Below are positions 33,078 through 42,521 of a stretch of 64,000 nucleotides of DNA, in pieces (position 1 is the stretch's first letter; each line of letters begins with the position of its first letter). The position numbers and the translations under genes are program-made. This DNA comes from Amylibacter sp. (GTDB lineage Bacteria > Pseudomonadota > Alphaproteobacteria > Rhodobacterales > Rhodobacteraceae). The stretch covers positions 1 through 64,000 of the forward strand of contig JAJFHZ010000017.1 of assembly GCA_021775355.1 (NCBI GenBank), given 5' to 3'. The notes under the pieces were generated by a model. The model had not been told where the DNA came from, made no database searches, and saw nothing but the letters and a program-made list of their open reading frames with translations.

Positions 33078-35318
33078 ATGGCCAAAAAAAGCGGCGTAAA
33101 TTCCAGAACACTTCTACAAAGGCTGCGTGATACGCTGGCCGAAGATGGTGACGGTCAGGAACGACTGGATCACATCACCCAGCTTGTGTCTGAAAGCATG
33201 GAAACCGAAGTCTGTTCAATTTATCTGCGCCGTGATCGCCAAACTTTGGAACTGTGTGCCACCGAAGGGCTGAAGCCCGAAGCGGTTCACCAAACCCGTA
33301 TGCGCGTGGGCGAAGGGCTAGTGGGGCGTGTGGCAAAACAAGCGTCACCGATCAATACGGAAAATGCGCCGCAAACCAAAGGCTTTCGCTATATGCCCGA
33401 AACCGGTGAGGAATTGTTTTCTTCGCTATTGGGTGTACCAATACAACGCTTGGGTGAAGTTCTGGGCGTTCTGGTCGTGCAAAGCAAAGATCCTCGTAAA
33501 TTTGCCGATGACGATATTTATGCTTTGGAAGTGGTCGCGATGGTCATTGCCGAAATGAAGGAACTGGGGGCATTTACCGGTGAAGGTGAAGCGATGACCG
33601 CCCCCCACCAACGGGCACATTTGTTTAAAGGCGGATCAGCACAGGAAGGCGCCGCTATCGGGGCTGTTTTGCTGCATGATCCCAAGATTATCATTACCAA
33701 CCCGATTGCAGATGATCCCGATGTCGAGAAAAAACGTCTGAGTGCGGCGATTGACCAGTTACGTCTGAATGTCGATGATCTGCTGAATGCCAGTCGCAAT
33801 GCCGACAAAGAGCAACAAGAGGTGATGGAAGCTTACCGCATGTTTGCCAATTCACGCGGTTGGGTATCGCGGCTGGAAGCCAGTATAGATATTGGTCTGT
33901 CGGCAGAAGTGGCCGTGGAAAAGGAACAATCGGCAACACGTGCACGCATGTCGCGCGTCCCTGACCCGTACTTGCGTGAACGTTTACACGATCTGGATGA
34001 CCTGTCGAACCGCCTGTTGCGCCTTTTGACGGGTCAAGGCCGTGCGACCGGTGATAAAGTGCCGGACAATGCTATTCTGGTGGCCAGCAATATCGGCCCT
34101 GCTGAATTACTGGAATACGGCAAAAATATCAAAGGGCTGGTTCTGGAAAACGGCTCGGTCGGGTCACACGCGACGATCATTGCCCGCGCATGGGCCATTC
34201 CGATGGTTATACACGCGGAAAATATCGCCCGCGAAGCCCTAAACGGTGATGAGATACTGGTCGATGGCGATCAGGGTATTGTGCATCTGCGCCCGGACGA
34301 AAGCATTGTCGGTGCCTTTAAAGACAAGATCGCGATGCTTGCAGCCGCACAACAAAAATATGCGGCTATCCGCGCGGAACGCGCAACCACCCTGGACGGT
34401 ACCACCATCGGTTTGCAAATGAATGCAGGGTTGATGGCTGACTTGCCCAGTTTGGAAAGTTCAGGTGCCGAAGGCGTTGGGTTGTTTCGCACGGAACTGC
34501 AATTCCTGTTGCGCAACTCGATGCCGAAACGATCCGATTTGGCGGACCTTTACGCGCGTGTTTTTAGTGCGGCCAAAGGCCTGCCGGTAAATTTTCGCAC
34601 GCTCGATATCGGCTCGGATAAAGTGCTGCCTTACCTGCGCGCCGAGGATGAGCCGAACCCTGCAATGGGCTGGCGGGCTATCCGTGTGGGGCTGGACAAA
34701 AAAGGCGTAATGCGGATGCAACTACAGGCCTTTATCCGTGCGGCAAGCGGCCGGCCTTTGCGCATTATGTTCCCGTTTATCGCCCAGTTTGACGAGTTTC
34801 GCGATGCCAAAGCCATGTTGGACAAGGTTTTGCACAATGAAGAACGTTTAGGCCACGCGATCCCATCGGACGTGAAAGTCGGCGCCATGCTGGAAACCCC
34901 CAGCTTGGCTTTTGCCCCTGACCAGTTTTTTGAGATGTGCGATTTCATTTCCATTGGCGGCAATGATCTGAAGCAATTTTTCTACGCGGCTGATCGCGAA
35001 AACGAACGGGTGCGACGTCGCTACGATACACTAAACGTCAGTTTTCTTACATTTATCGAACAAATCGCAGCCCGTTGTGATCTGTTTGAAACCCCCGTCA
35101 GTTTTTGTGGTGAAGATGCCGGCCGCCCGATTGAGGCCCTGTGTTTCGTGGCCATGGGCCTGCGCAACCTGTCAATGCGCCCTGCCAGCATCGGGCCAGT
35201 GAAACACATGCTGCGCAAAACCAATCTGGAAGAAGCCCGAGATGTGATCAACGCCGCACGCGCATCGGGTGAACAATCGGTACGCAGGGCCGTGGTTGAA
35301 TGGTTGAAGGAACGGTGA
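33078..35318 (+). CDS. ptsP: Phosphoenolpyruvate-protein phosphotransferase, nitrogen PTS (EI-Ntr)
   Basis: The 746-residue protein has an N-terminal GAF domain (about 20-160), the PEP-utiliser swivel domain with phospho-His364 in GSHATIIARAWAIP, and the PEP-binding barrel (FRTELQFLLR, TLDIGSDKVLPY, GNDLKQF). GAF plus EI defines PtsP, head of the PTS-Ntr regulatory phosphorelay to NPr and EIIA-Ntr, which balances carbon, nitrogen and potassium. lysC-ptsP adjacency is common in alphaproteobacteria. Confidence 0.95.
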   Translation: MAKKSGVNSRTLLQRLRDTLAEDGDGQERLDHITQLVSESMETEVCSIYLRRDRQTLELCATEGLKPEAVHQTRMRVGEGLVGRVAKQASPINTENAPQTKGFRYMPETGEELFSSLLGVPIQRLGEVLGVLVVQSKDPRKFADDDIYALEVVAMVIAEMKELGAFTGEGEAMTAPHQRAHLFKGGSAQEGAAIGAVLLHDPKIIITNPIADDPDVEKKRLSAAIDQLRLNVDDLLNASRNADKEQQEVMEAYRMFANSRGWVSRLEASIDIGLSAEVAVEKEQSATRARMSRVPDPYLRERLHDLDDLSNRLLRLLTGQGRATGDKVPDNAILVASNIGPAELLEYGKNIKGLVLENGSVGSHATIIARAWAIPMVIHAENIAREALNGDEILVDGDQGIVHLRPDESIVGAFKDKIAMLAAAQQKYAAIRAERATTLDGTTIGLQMNAGLMADLPSLESSGAEGVGLFRTELQFLLRNSMPKRSDLADLYARVFSAAKGLPVNFRTLDIGSDKVLPYLRAEDEPNPAMGWRAIRVGLDKKGVMRMQLQAFIRAASGRPLRIMFPFIAQFDEFRDAKAMLDKVLHNEERLGHAIPSDVKVGAMLETPSLAFAPDQFFEMCDFISIGGNDLKQFFYAADRENERVRRRYDTLNVSFLTFIEQIAARCDLFETPVSFCGEDAGRPIEALCFVAMGLRNLSMRPASIGPVKHMLRKTNLEEARDVINAARASGEQSVRRAVVEWLKER

Positions 35319-35411
35319 ATATGCGCCGTTCTGATTTCCAATAATTATTCCCCGCTTCAATCAAACCTTATGTATGGATTTTCCTACGCTTTCCACACAC
35401 CATTATTTCGC

Positions 35412-35906
35412 TTAATTTTTGGCTTTTCCCACAGGCCCCGATACCCCGTCAAACGCACCTTTAGCCAGTTCCAAAGTCAACAACCGATCAGGGTTTACAG
35501 GTGGCGGAAAGTCCAAATTAGGGTTCTTTTCAAATCCGAAACGTTGATAGTACGGCGCATCACCTACCAGCAAAACGCGACCCCAGCCGCCAGATTTTGC
35601 CAATGCCAAGCTTTCACGCATCAGTAATCCGCCCAAGCCTTCACCCTGGCGCGTCGGGTGCACGGCAATGGGGCCAAGCAGTAAGGTTTTGGCCCTGCCC
35701 TGCCCGATCAGTACCGGCCAGTAGCGGATGACACCTGCCAGCACATCATATTTATCGCGGGCGGCCAGGCACAGCTCAGGCACGGGTTTTACACCTTCAC
35801 GCAGACGGTAGGACGACAACGCCTCGCGCCCAGGGGCAAAGGTCAGGTCATAAAGGGCTTCGACCTCCCACAAATCATCCTGTATCTCTTGTGCCAAACG
35901 GAACAT
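35412..35906 (-). CDS. GNAT family N-acetyltransferase (YhbS-like)
   Basis: The product has about 164 residues if it starts at MFRLAQEIQDD; the frame is open to an ATG at 35975, adding 23 residues. The acetyl-CoA loop is clear: LLLGPIAVHPTRQGEGLGGLLM, and the later VLLVGDAPYYQRFGFEKNP is typical of YhbS-type acetyltransferases. The substrate is unknown. It is divergent from the flavin-reductase gene. The start choice rests on family layout, as neither candidate has a strong ribosome binding site. Confidence 0.82.
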   Translation of the reverse strand: MFRLAQEIQDDLWEVEALYDLTFAPGREALSSYRLREGVKPVPELCLAARDKYDVLAGVIRYWPVLIGQGRAKTLLLGPIAVHPTRQGEGLGGLLMRESLALAKSGGWGRVLLVGDAPYYQRFGFEKNPNLDFPPPVNPDRLLTLELAKGAFDGVSGPVGKAKN

Positions 35907-35989
35907 TTTGTCTACTCGTTGCAAAGCCTCTGGAATTGCCGATAGCATGGGGTTAAGCATTGGGCAATTCATCATAGAGGTTTACGCCC

Positions 35990-36598
35990 ATGTTTTATCG
36001 ACCCAATATCGACGATCACGGATTACCCCACAATCCGTTCAAAGCAATTGTCGCACCGCGCCCGATCGGCTGGATTTCAACGCTGAACGAAGATGGCGTT
36101 GCCAATCTTGCCCCTTATTCCTTTTTCAACGGGATACAGGACGTGCCGCCGATGGTGATGTTTTCCGCTTCTGGCCCGAAAGCGGATTCTACAGAGATAA
36201 AAGACAGTATCACTAATATTCAGAATACACGGGAATTCTGTGTGAATATCGTGTCGGATGTACTGAAGGATGCCATGAATGTCACATCCGCACATTTCGC
36301 CCATGGTGTTGACGAGTTTGAAATAGCCGGGTTGGAAAAAGGTGCCTCACAAGTGATCAAAGCCCCATTTGTGGCCGCCAGCCCCGTGGCAATGGAATGC
36401 AAGCTTCATTCCATCATTCCCTTGCCCGGTAACGGTCACATGGTTCTGGGGCAGGTTGTTTGTATCCACATTAAAGACGAATATCTGAAAGACGGGTTGC
36501 TGGATGTCACCGGCTATGTACCGTTAGCGCGCTTGGGGTACCGCGATTATACATCCGTGCGCGATGTGTTTTCGCTGAACCGACCGGAACAATCATGA
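35990..36598 (+). CDS. Flavin reductase-like FMN-binding protein
   Basis: The 202-residue protein has the flavoredoxin / flavin-reductase-like split barrel: NPFKAIVAPRPIGWISTLNEDG, NLAPYSFFNGIQDVPPMVMFS, then a DSITNIQNTREFCVN segment. It binds FMN; members reduce flavin for partner monooxygenases or have unassigned roles. Its stop overlaps the start of the phosphatase gene (ATGATG arrangement). Confidence 0.9.
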   Translation: MFYRPNIDDHGLPHNPFKAIVAPRPIGWISTLNEDGVANLAPYSFFNGIQDVPPMVMFSASGPKADSTEIKDSITNIQNTREFCVNIVSDVLKDAMNVTSAHFAHGVDEFEIAGLEKGASQVIKAPFVAASPVAMECKLHSIIPLPGNGHMVLGQVVCIHIKDEYLKDGLLDVTGYVPLARLGYRDYTSVRDVFSLNRPEQS

Positions 36599-37077
36599 TG
36601 GCGTCAGAGCCATTTAAAATCTATCAGGTTGCGGGCTTTAACACAGGCACGCTAGCCCTTTGCAAACAACCCGCAACACATGCGGATTTTGCGGCTATTA
36701 AAGACTGGAACCCAAGCATTGTTGTCACCCTTACGGGTGAAGACGAGTTTCCGAAAACGGGACAATCCCTACCGCAACGATTTCAAGAAGCGCCATTCAA
36801 CTGGCTTCATCTGCCGATTGTGGATTTTGGTATTCCCGATAGTAAAGATCGCGATCTTTGGTTGGGTGCAATTGCACAACTGACGAGTATATTGAACGCG
36901 AATGGCAGGGTTTTGGCCCATTGCAAAGGTGGCAACGGGCGTTCGGGGATGCTTCTATTGAAACTGCTGTGCTTGCAAGGCGAAGATGGTAAAGCTGCAC
37001 AACTGCGCATTCGCGCGGTACGTTCCGGTGCCATTGAAACCGAAGATCAATACAAGTGGGCCACAATACCGCTTTAA
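36595..37077 (+). CDS. Protein phosphatase of the cysteine-based (DSP/PTP) superfamily
   Basis: The 160-residue protein has the P-loop signature HCKGGNGRSGM (Cys-x5-Arg), preceded by a conserved Asp/Pro region near LPIVDFGIPD that could supply the general acid. It is short, like bacterial dual-specificity-type phosphatases; the target is unknown. The first two ATGs (36595 and 36598) are both possible. It is cotranscribed with flavin reductase and probably with mtnP. Confidence 0.85.
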   Translation: MMASEPFKIYQVAGFNTGTLALCKQPATHADFAAIKDWNPSIVVTLTGEDEFPKTGQSLPQRFQEAPFNWLHLPIVDFGIPDSKDRDLWLGAIAQLTSILNANGRVLAHCKGGNGRSGMLLLKLLCLQGEDGKAAQLRIRAVRSGAIETEDQYKWATIPL

Positions 37078-37129
37078 TATCGGATACGCACAGCATAAAC
37101 TTCCCCAAATGATGAACGGAGAACGCATT

Positions 37130-37999
37130 TTGGAAACTGTTATCGGGGTTATGGGCGGCAGCGGTGTTTATGACATCGAAGGCTTGCAGGATGCGCAATG
37201 GCAAAGGATCGAAAGCCCCTTTGGTGCGCCTTCGGACGATCTGTTGTGCGGAACTTTAGACGGCATCAAAATGGTGTTCTTGCCCCGTCACGGGCGTGGC
37301 CATTCCCTGTCACCCAGCACGGTAAATTACCGCGCCAATATTGATGCCCTGAAACGTGCCGGTGTGACAGATGTGATTTCGGTATCCGCCTGCGGGTCAT
37401 TTCACGAAGACATGGCACCGGGGGATTTTGTGATCGTTGACCAATTTATAGATCGCACCTTTGCGCGTGAAAAATCCTTTTTTGGCACAGGCTGTGTTGC
37501 ACATGTTTCGGTCGCACATCCCACATGCGCCCGCTTAAGTGCCGCATGTCATGAGGCCGCTAAAGCACAAGGGATCAACGTGCATATGGGCGGCACTTAT
37601 TTGGCTATGGAAGGCCCGCAGTTTTCCACCCTTGCCGAAAGCAAAATGTACCGCGAAGTTTGGGGCTGCGATGTAATCGGCATGACAAATATGCCCGAAG
37701 CGAAACTGGCACGCGAGGCCGAACTTTGTTACGCCTCCATCGCCATGATCACCGATTATGACAGTTGGCATCCCGACCACGGGGAAGTGGATATAAACCA
37801 GATTATTGCAACGTTGATGGGCAATGCCGACAAGGCCAAAGGATTGGTTGGTAGATTGCCGGGCCTGTTGGGGTCAGTACGCGAAGCTTGCCCGCATGGC
37901 TGTGATCGCGCTTTGGAATATGCTATTTTGACACAATCCCAAAACCGTGACCCCGCCGTTATGGCAAGGCTGGATGCCGTTGCAAGCAGGGTTCTTTAA
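37130..37999 (+). CDS. mtnP: S-methyl-5'-thioadenosine phosphorylase
   Basis: MtnP splits methylthioadenosine into adenine and methylthioribose-1-phosphate. The protein has IGVMGGSGVYDIEGL at the N-terminus, RHGRGHSLSP, and the substrate block YLAMEGPQFSTLAESKMYR with NMPEAKLAREAELCY. I place the start at TTG 37130, with GGAG 8 bases upstream, because it gives the 289-residue length and N-terminus expected of MtnP; in-frame ATGs at 37109 and 37112 are alternatives. apt, which recycles the adenine, lies two genes on. Confidence 0.93.
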   Translation: METVIGVMGGSGVYDIEGLQDAQWQRIESPFGAPSDDLLCGTLDGIKMVFLPRHGRGHSLSPSTVNYRANIDALKRAGVTDVISVSACGSFHEDMAPGDFVIVDQFIDRTFAREKSFFGTGCVAHVSVAHPTCARLSAACHEAAKAQGINVHMGGTYLAMEGPQFSTLAESKMYREVWGCDVIGMTNMPEAKLAREAELCYASIAMITDYDSWHPDHGEVDINQIIATLMGNADKAKGLVGRLPGLLGSVREACPHGCDRALEYAILTQSQNRDPAVMARLDAVASRVL

Positions 38000-38001
38000 G
38001 C

Positions 38002-39063
38002 ATGCAAAAACAGTTTGCCCTTTTAATCTTGTGCCTGACCGTTCTTGCGGCTTGTGCAGGACGCGGTGAACTGGGAATTGTCACATTAAACACCCCTGTT
38101 ACGCAGGTTGAACGCATCTTTGTTGCAACCACAAGGCAGCGCAGTGTAGAAAAACTTTATGATTTCAATGGATTACGAACATCTGAACTGACATATGCAC
38201 AATATGATATTTCATTACCGCCGGACCACGCAACCGGAAAAATAGAATGGCCGAAAGCCAAGCCGAATGCCGCAACGGATTTTGTGGTTACGGACGCTGA
38301 AATATTCAACAACACTGCTGCCTTCAGGTCAAAACTGACGACTGCAAACAAGAGCCACAAAAATAAGGATGAAGTCGTTGTTTTCATCCACGGCTACAAC
38401 AACAATTTCGCGGAAAGCCTGTATCGTTTTGCCCAAATATCCGCAGACATGGATATACGCGCCACGCCTGTATTATATGCTTGGCCAACAACCGAAAAAC
38501 CTTATGAATATTTACATGATCGTGACAGTGCCCTTTTTGCCCGTGACGGATTACAGACCCTGCTGGAACAAATCACCCGTTCAGGTACCAAACGACTTAT
38601 CCTTGTGGCCCATTCCATAGGGTCGAACCTTTTGATGGAAACCTTGCGGCAAATGGCAATTGGCGGCGACAAACATGTTGCACATATTATCGATGGTGTC
38701 ATTTTAATCTCACCCGACATTGATCAAAGCCTATTTCAATTGCAATTAAACCGCTTAGATCCAGTGCCAAGCCCTTTTGTAGTGTTTAGCACCGCGAATG
38801 ACCGCGCCCTAAAGGTCATGTCTTTCCTAACTGGCAAACAACAGCGACTTGGCCAGATTACACATTCCGATAGGTTGGCAAAACACGGTGTTCAGGTTGT
38901 TAACCTTTCCAAGTTCACCGATGGCGATGCATTGAATCATGCGGTTGCCCTGACATCACCCAGTGTAATCGCAATCTTGAAAAAAATACCCGCCAACCGC
39001 GCGCTTTCGAAACACAACAGCGGCAATCCGCAAACCCTACTGCAACATTTATTCAAACAATAA
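38002..39063 (+). CDS. DUF900-type alpha/beta hydrolase, lipoprotein
   Basis: The 353-residue protein has a lipobox (LAAC, Cys18). The alpha/beta-hydrolase core shows VVFIHGYNNNFAESLYRFAQ (oxyanion-type HG) and the nucleophile elbow AHSIGS with Ser205; the DUF900 pattern RIFVATTRQR is near the N-terminus. It is likely an outer-membrane or periplasmic esterase/lipase. It sits between mtnP and apt in the same direction with 2-bp and 18-bp gaps, so it is cotranscribed with the salvage genes although a link in function is unclear. Confidence 0.87.
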   Translation: MQKQFALLILCLTVLAACAGRGELGIVTLNTPVTQVERIFVATTRQRSVEKLYDFNGLRTSELTYAQYDISLPPDHATGKIEWPKAKPNAATDFVVTDAEIFNNTAAFRSKLTTANKSHKNKDEVVVFIHGYNNNFAESLYRFAQISADMDIRATPVLYAWPTTEKPYEYLHDRDSALFARDGLQTLLEQITRSGTKRLILVAHSIGSNLLMETLRQMAIGGDKHVAHIIDGVILISPDIDQSLFQLQLNRLDPVPSPFVVFSTANDRALKVMSFLTGKQQRLGQITHSDRLAKHGVQVVNLSKFTDGDALNHAVALTSPSVIAILKKIPANRALSKHNSGNPQTLLQHLFKQ

Positions 39064-39081
39064 CCCGATAAAGTGACCAGA

Positions 39082-39615
39082 ATGACAAATAACATCCGCG
39101 ATTACATCCGCACTATTCCCGATTTCCCGCATGAAGGTATCCTGTTTCGGGATGTGACCACACTGTTTGGCAATGCTGAAGGCTTGCGATTGGCGATTGC
39201 TGAAACAGTGGTTGCATTGAAAGATCTAAAAATAGACAAGGTCGCGGGGCTAGAGGCACGTGGCTTTATCATGGGCGGTGCCGTGGCTCAATCGCTTGGG
39301 GTCGGCTTTATTCCGATCCGCAAGAAAGGCAAACTGCCGGGTAAAACCATCTGCCAAGAATACAATCTGGAATATGGTACCGCGACAATGGAATTGCACG
39401 ACGATGCGATTGAACCGGGCGAAAAAGTATTGCTACTGGATGATCTTATCGCAACGGGCGGTACTGCTGAAGCCGGGATTAAACTGATCGAGGCTTTGGG
39501 TGGTGTGGTTGTACAATCCACGTTCATCATTGATCTGCCCGATCTGGGCGGGGCCGATAAGATTAAAGCTTTGGGTGTTCCCGTGCATGTTTTATGCACA
39601 TTTGAAGGGCTTTAG
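39082..39615 (+). CDS. apt: Adenine phosphoribosyltransferase
   Basis: Apt makes AMP from adenine and PRPP. The 177-residue protein has the family segments [30 protein letters not shown] and the PRPP-binding [17 protein letters not shown]. The ATG at 39082 gives the expected length; a GTG at 39073 is in frame but not needed. With mtnP two genes upstream it forms an MTA-to-AMP salvage route. Confidence 0.96.
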   Translation: MTNNIRDYIRTIPDFPHEGILFRDVTTLFGNAEGLRLAIAETVVALKDLKIDKVAGLEARGFIMGGAVAQSLGVGFIPIRKKGKLPGKTICQEYNLEYGTATMELHDDAIEPGEKVLLLDDLIATGGTAEAGIKLIEALGGVVVQSTFIIDLPDLGGADKIKALGVPVHVLCTFEGL

Positions 39616-39752
39616 ATCGCGCAACATCAACATGTTTCAACAATCGGACCAACAATCGTTCATATCGATTATGTAAGCCGCAGATGCTAGATGCCCGTTG
39701 CCTGTACAGTTTCTTTGTGCTTTGGAAGCATTGCAAGCATCGAGGAATTTAA

Positions 39753-41060
39753 ATGAATAAATCTGTGACTGACCAATGTGGTTGGATTGCCTTAGCAGGC
39801 GATTACCCGTCATACCCGACCCTGAATGGCAAACAGGTTGCGGACTGGGTCATTATCGGTGGTGGTTTTACCGGGCTTGCCGCCGCACGGCGTATCGCGG
39901 AATTGGCCCCGAATGCACGGATACTTCTTATAGACGGTAAACGTATTGGTCAGGGGGCTACGGGGCGCAATTCAGGGTTTGTCGTAGCCAACGAGTCACC
40001 CGGACATGCCGCCCTGTCAGCGGCTGATGGCCGTGCAAATTATGCAGCAGTCAATGCACTGGATCATGCAGGTGTAAAAGAACTTAAACGCCTTATTCAA
40101 CAATATAAAATTGAATGCCAGTGGGAAGACACCGGTTCAATTCACGCCGCTTCAGACCCTAAGAATTTCGATAAAATACGCCACCATGCCCAGCTTTTTT
40201 CAGACCTCGGCATTGACGCTACATTGCTGGATGAAACGGTTTTGAAAAAACGCCTGGGGATCGAGCACTACAAGCTGGGCGTTATTAGCACTGGCGGGGC
40301 TTTGGTTCAGCCCGCGGCGCTTGCAAAAGGGTTGGCAAACAATATGCCGGATGCGGTTGAGACCTTTGAAAATTCGCGCGTACTGGACATTGCACAAGAT
40401 AGCAGCGGAGCCCTGTTAACATTGGAAAATGCTACGGTACGGGCAAGCAAAGTAATCGTTGCCGTCAATGCCTTTATGCCAAGATTGGGTCTGTGCCGTG
40501 ATCGCGTTTTCCCGCTGGCCCTAACCGCCAGCCTGACACGCCCCCTTACAGATACCGAGGAAGACGCCATATCTAATGCGCCATCTTGGGGCATACTGTC
40601 ACCGCAACCGCTTGGGGCCACGATGCGTTTGACCAAAGATCGCCGTATTTTAATACGAAATACCGCCGAATACCAACCTTCCGGTATCAATTCGGCAATG
40701 CTGGCCAAGCGGCGCAATATCCATTACGCAGGATTGCAACGGCGTTTTCCGTGGCTTGGTGAGGGCGCTATTGAATATACATGGTCGGGCAATATTTGCA
40801 TCAGCAAAAATTCAAAACCTGTCTTCGCAAAACTGTCTGACAATGTTTTTGCGACCGGGTGTTATAACGCATCGGGTGTTTCCAAAGGATCGATCATGGG
40901 TCGATTGATTGTCGACCATGCGTTCAAAGAACCTTCTGATTTACTGGACATGGCCATGTCTATACCCAAACCGGATCGGATCCCACCCAGACCGATATTC
41001 GATATCGGTGTCAAAGCTCGTCTGGCTTTCGATCGTGTAAAGGGTAAAAGTGAAGCTTAG
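39753..41060 (+). CDS. FAD-dependent oxidoreductase (DAO / OrdL-PuuB type)
   Basis: The 435-residue flavoprotein has an N-terminal dinucleotide-binding motif (DWVIIGGGFTGLAAARRIAE) and the DAO-family ATGRNSGFV glycine-rich FAD loop near residue 75. A C-terminal segment FATGCYNASGVSKGSIMGR contacts FAD. Relatives oxidise amines or amino acids, such as gamma-glutamylputrescine. The substrate cannot be fixed here. It appears monocistronic, with 137 bp upstream, and convergent with the FAD-linked oxidase. Confidence 0.87.
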   Translation: MNKSVTDQCGWIALAGDYPSYPTLNGKQVADWVIIGGGFTGLAAARRIAELAPNARILLIDGKRIGQGATGRNSGFVVANESPGHAALSAADGRANYAAVNALDHAGVKELKRLIQQYKIECQWEDTGSIHAASDPKNFDKIRHHAQLFSDLGIDATLLDETVLKKRLGIEHYKLGVISTGGALVQPAALAKGLANNMPDAVETFENSRVLDIAQDSSGALLTLENATVRASKVIVAVNAFMPRLGLCRDRVFPLALTASLTRPLTDTEEDAISNAPSWGILSPQPLGATMRLTKDRRILIRNTAEYQPSGINSAMLAKRRNIHYAGLQRRFPWLGEGAIEYTWSGNICISKNSKPVFAKLSDNVFATGCYNASGVSKGSIMGRLIVDHAFKEPSDLLDMAMSIPKPDRIPPRPIFDIGVKARLAFDRVKGKSEA

Positions 41061-41096
41061 GCCATCTATTCCTGCACCTTGCATATCTGCGTAGGT

Positions 41097-42512
41097 TTAT
41101 TGTCTGACGATAACGCCGGGATTCATAATGCCCTTGGGATCCAGAGCGGCCTTGATACTGCGGATCATCGCAAGTTTGGCGGGGTCACCATATTTTTCCA
41201 GATCACCCAGCTTATCGCGACCAACACCATGTTCGGCGGAAAACGATCCGCCGCAGTCATGCACCAACCCATAAACCGTATCTTTGACGACGGCGCGTAG
41301 ATTTGTCATATCCCGGGCGCTTTGCCCCAAAGCCGGGTAAACATTATAATGCAGATTGCCATCACCCACATGGCCAAAGCAGTTGATCCGAAAATCGCCC
41401 AACTTGGCAATAGCCTTTGCGCCCGTTTTGATAAACGCAGGGATAGCGGAAATAGGCACGGAAATGTCATGGCTGGAAATTGATCCAACCGATTTATTGG
41501 CCAGCGGAATGCTTTCGCGCACTTGCCAAAATTCTTGCCGTTGCTGGATGTTTTGTGCAATCAGTACATCCAATACCAAGCCGTTTTCAATCGCCGTCTC
41601 CAGCGTAGACATCAGACGTGTTTCCAGTTCTGCCCCTAATCCGCTTGTTACTTCCAACAGCACCATCCATGTGGGGCGCTCTACAAACGGTTGACGCACA
41701 TCGGGCATTTCTGCAGCCAGAAAATCTAACCCGACACCGTTTATCAATTCGAAACTGGAAACCAAACCATCCAGTTTATCTTGTATTTCCCCAAGTAATT
41801 CTACGGCAGCAGCAGGGGACGAAACAACAGCCATCGCGGTCGCAACTTCTTTCGGTTTGGCATAAAGTTTCAGCGTGGCAGCCGTGATAATACCCAAACT
41901 ACCTTCGGATCCAACCAACAGGTTTCGCAGATCATAGCCTGTGTTATCTTTGCGCAACCCCGAAAGACCGCGATAAATCGAACCGTCCGGTATTACCGCT
42001 TCAAGCCCCAGACACAGATCACGGGTATTGCCGTAACGCAACACCTGAACGCCACCTGCATTGGTGGCAAGGTTTCCACCGATACGACAACTGCCTTGGG
42101 CGGCCAGTGACAAAGGAAACAAACGATCCACCTGATCGGCCGCCGTTTGAACATCTTCCAGAATAACACCTGCTTCAACAGTGATCGTGTTGTTTGCAAT
42201 ATCGATGTCGCGCACGGCTGTCATCCGTTCAACCGACAGCAGGATCGGGGCAGGATCAAGGTTTGCTACTTGCCCGCTGACCAGCCCCGTACCACCCGCA
42301 TAGGGAATGATCCCAACATTGTGCTGGTTGCACATCGACACGATCGTCGCCACCTCTTCCACCGTGCGGGGCCGTGCCAATATTGCAGCCGTGCCATGAT
42401 GCAAATCGCGCGGCTCTTTCAAATAATGTGCAGGGACTTCAGACAAAACGCCTGCAGGCAGGGCCGCTTCCAGCGTATTCAGAAACTCCGGGGTGGCCGG
42501 TGATAACGTCAT
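41097..42512 (-). CDS. FAD-linked oxidase (GlcD / D-2-hydroxyacid dehydrogenase family)
   Basis: The 471-residue VAO/PCMH-fold flavoprotein has the FAD-binding region VGIIPYAGGTGLVSGQ and SCRIGGNLATNAGGVQVLRYG, and a C-terminal cap with CFGHVGDGNLHYNV and SAEHGVGRDK. This is the class of D-lactate, D-2-hydroxyglutarate and glycolate (GlcD) dehydrogenases. No GlcE or GlcF partner is adjacent, favouring a single-subunit D-2-hydroxyacid dehydrogenase. A GNAT gene is immediately upstream on the same strand. Confidence 0.9.
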   Translation of the reverse strand: MTLSPATPEFLNTLEAALPAGVLSEVPAHYLKEPRDLHHGTAAILARPRTVEEVATIVSMCNQHNVGIIPYAGGTGLVSGQVANLDPAPILLSVERMTAVRDIDIANNTITVEAGVILEDVQTAADQVDRLFPLSLAAQGSCRIGGNLATNAGGVQVLRYGNTRDLCLGLEAVIPDGSIYRGLSGLRKDNTGYDLRNLLVGSEGSLGIITAATLKLYAKPKEVATAMAVVSSPAAAVELLGEIQDKLDGLVSSFELINGVGLDFLAAEMPDVRQPFVERPTWMVLLEVTSGLGAELETRLMSTLETAIENGLVLDVLIAQNIQQRQEFWQVRESIPLANKSVGSISSHDISVPISAIPAFIKTGAKAIAKLGDFRINCFGHVGDGNLHYNVYPALGQSARDMTNLRAVVKDTVYGLVHDCGGSFSAEHGVGRDKLGDLEKYGDPAKLAMIRSIKAALDPKGIMNPGVIVRQ

Positions 42513-42521
42513 TGGTATTTG

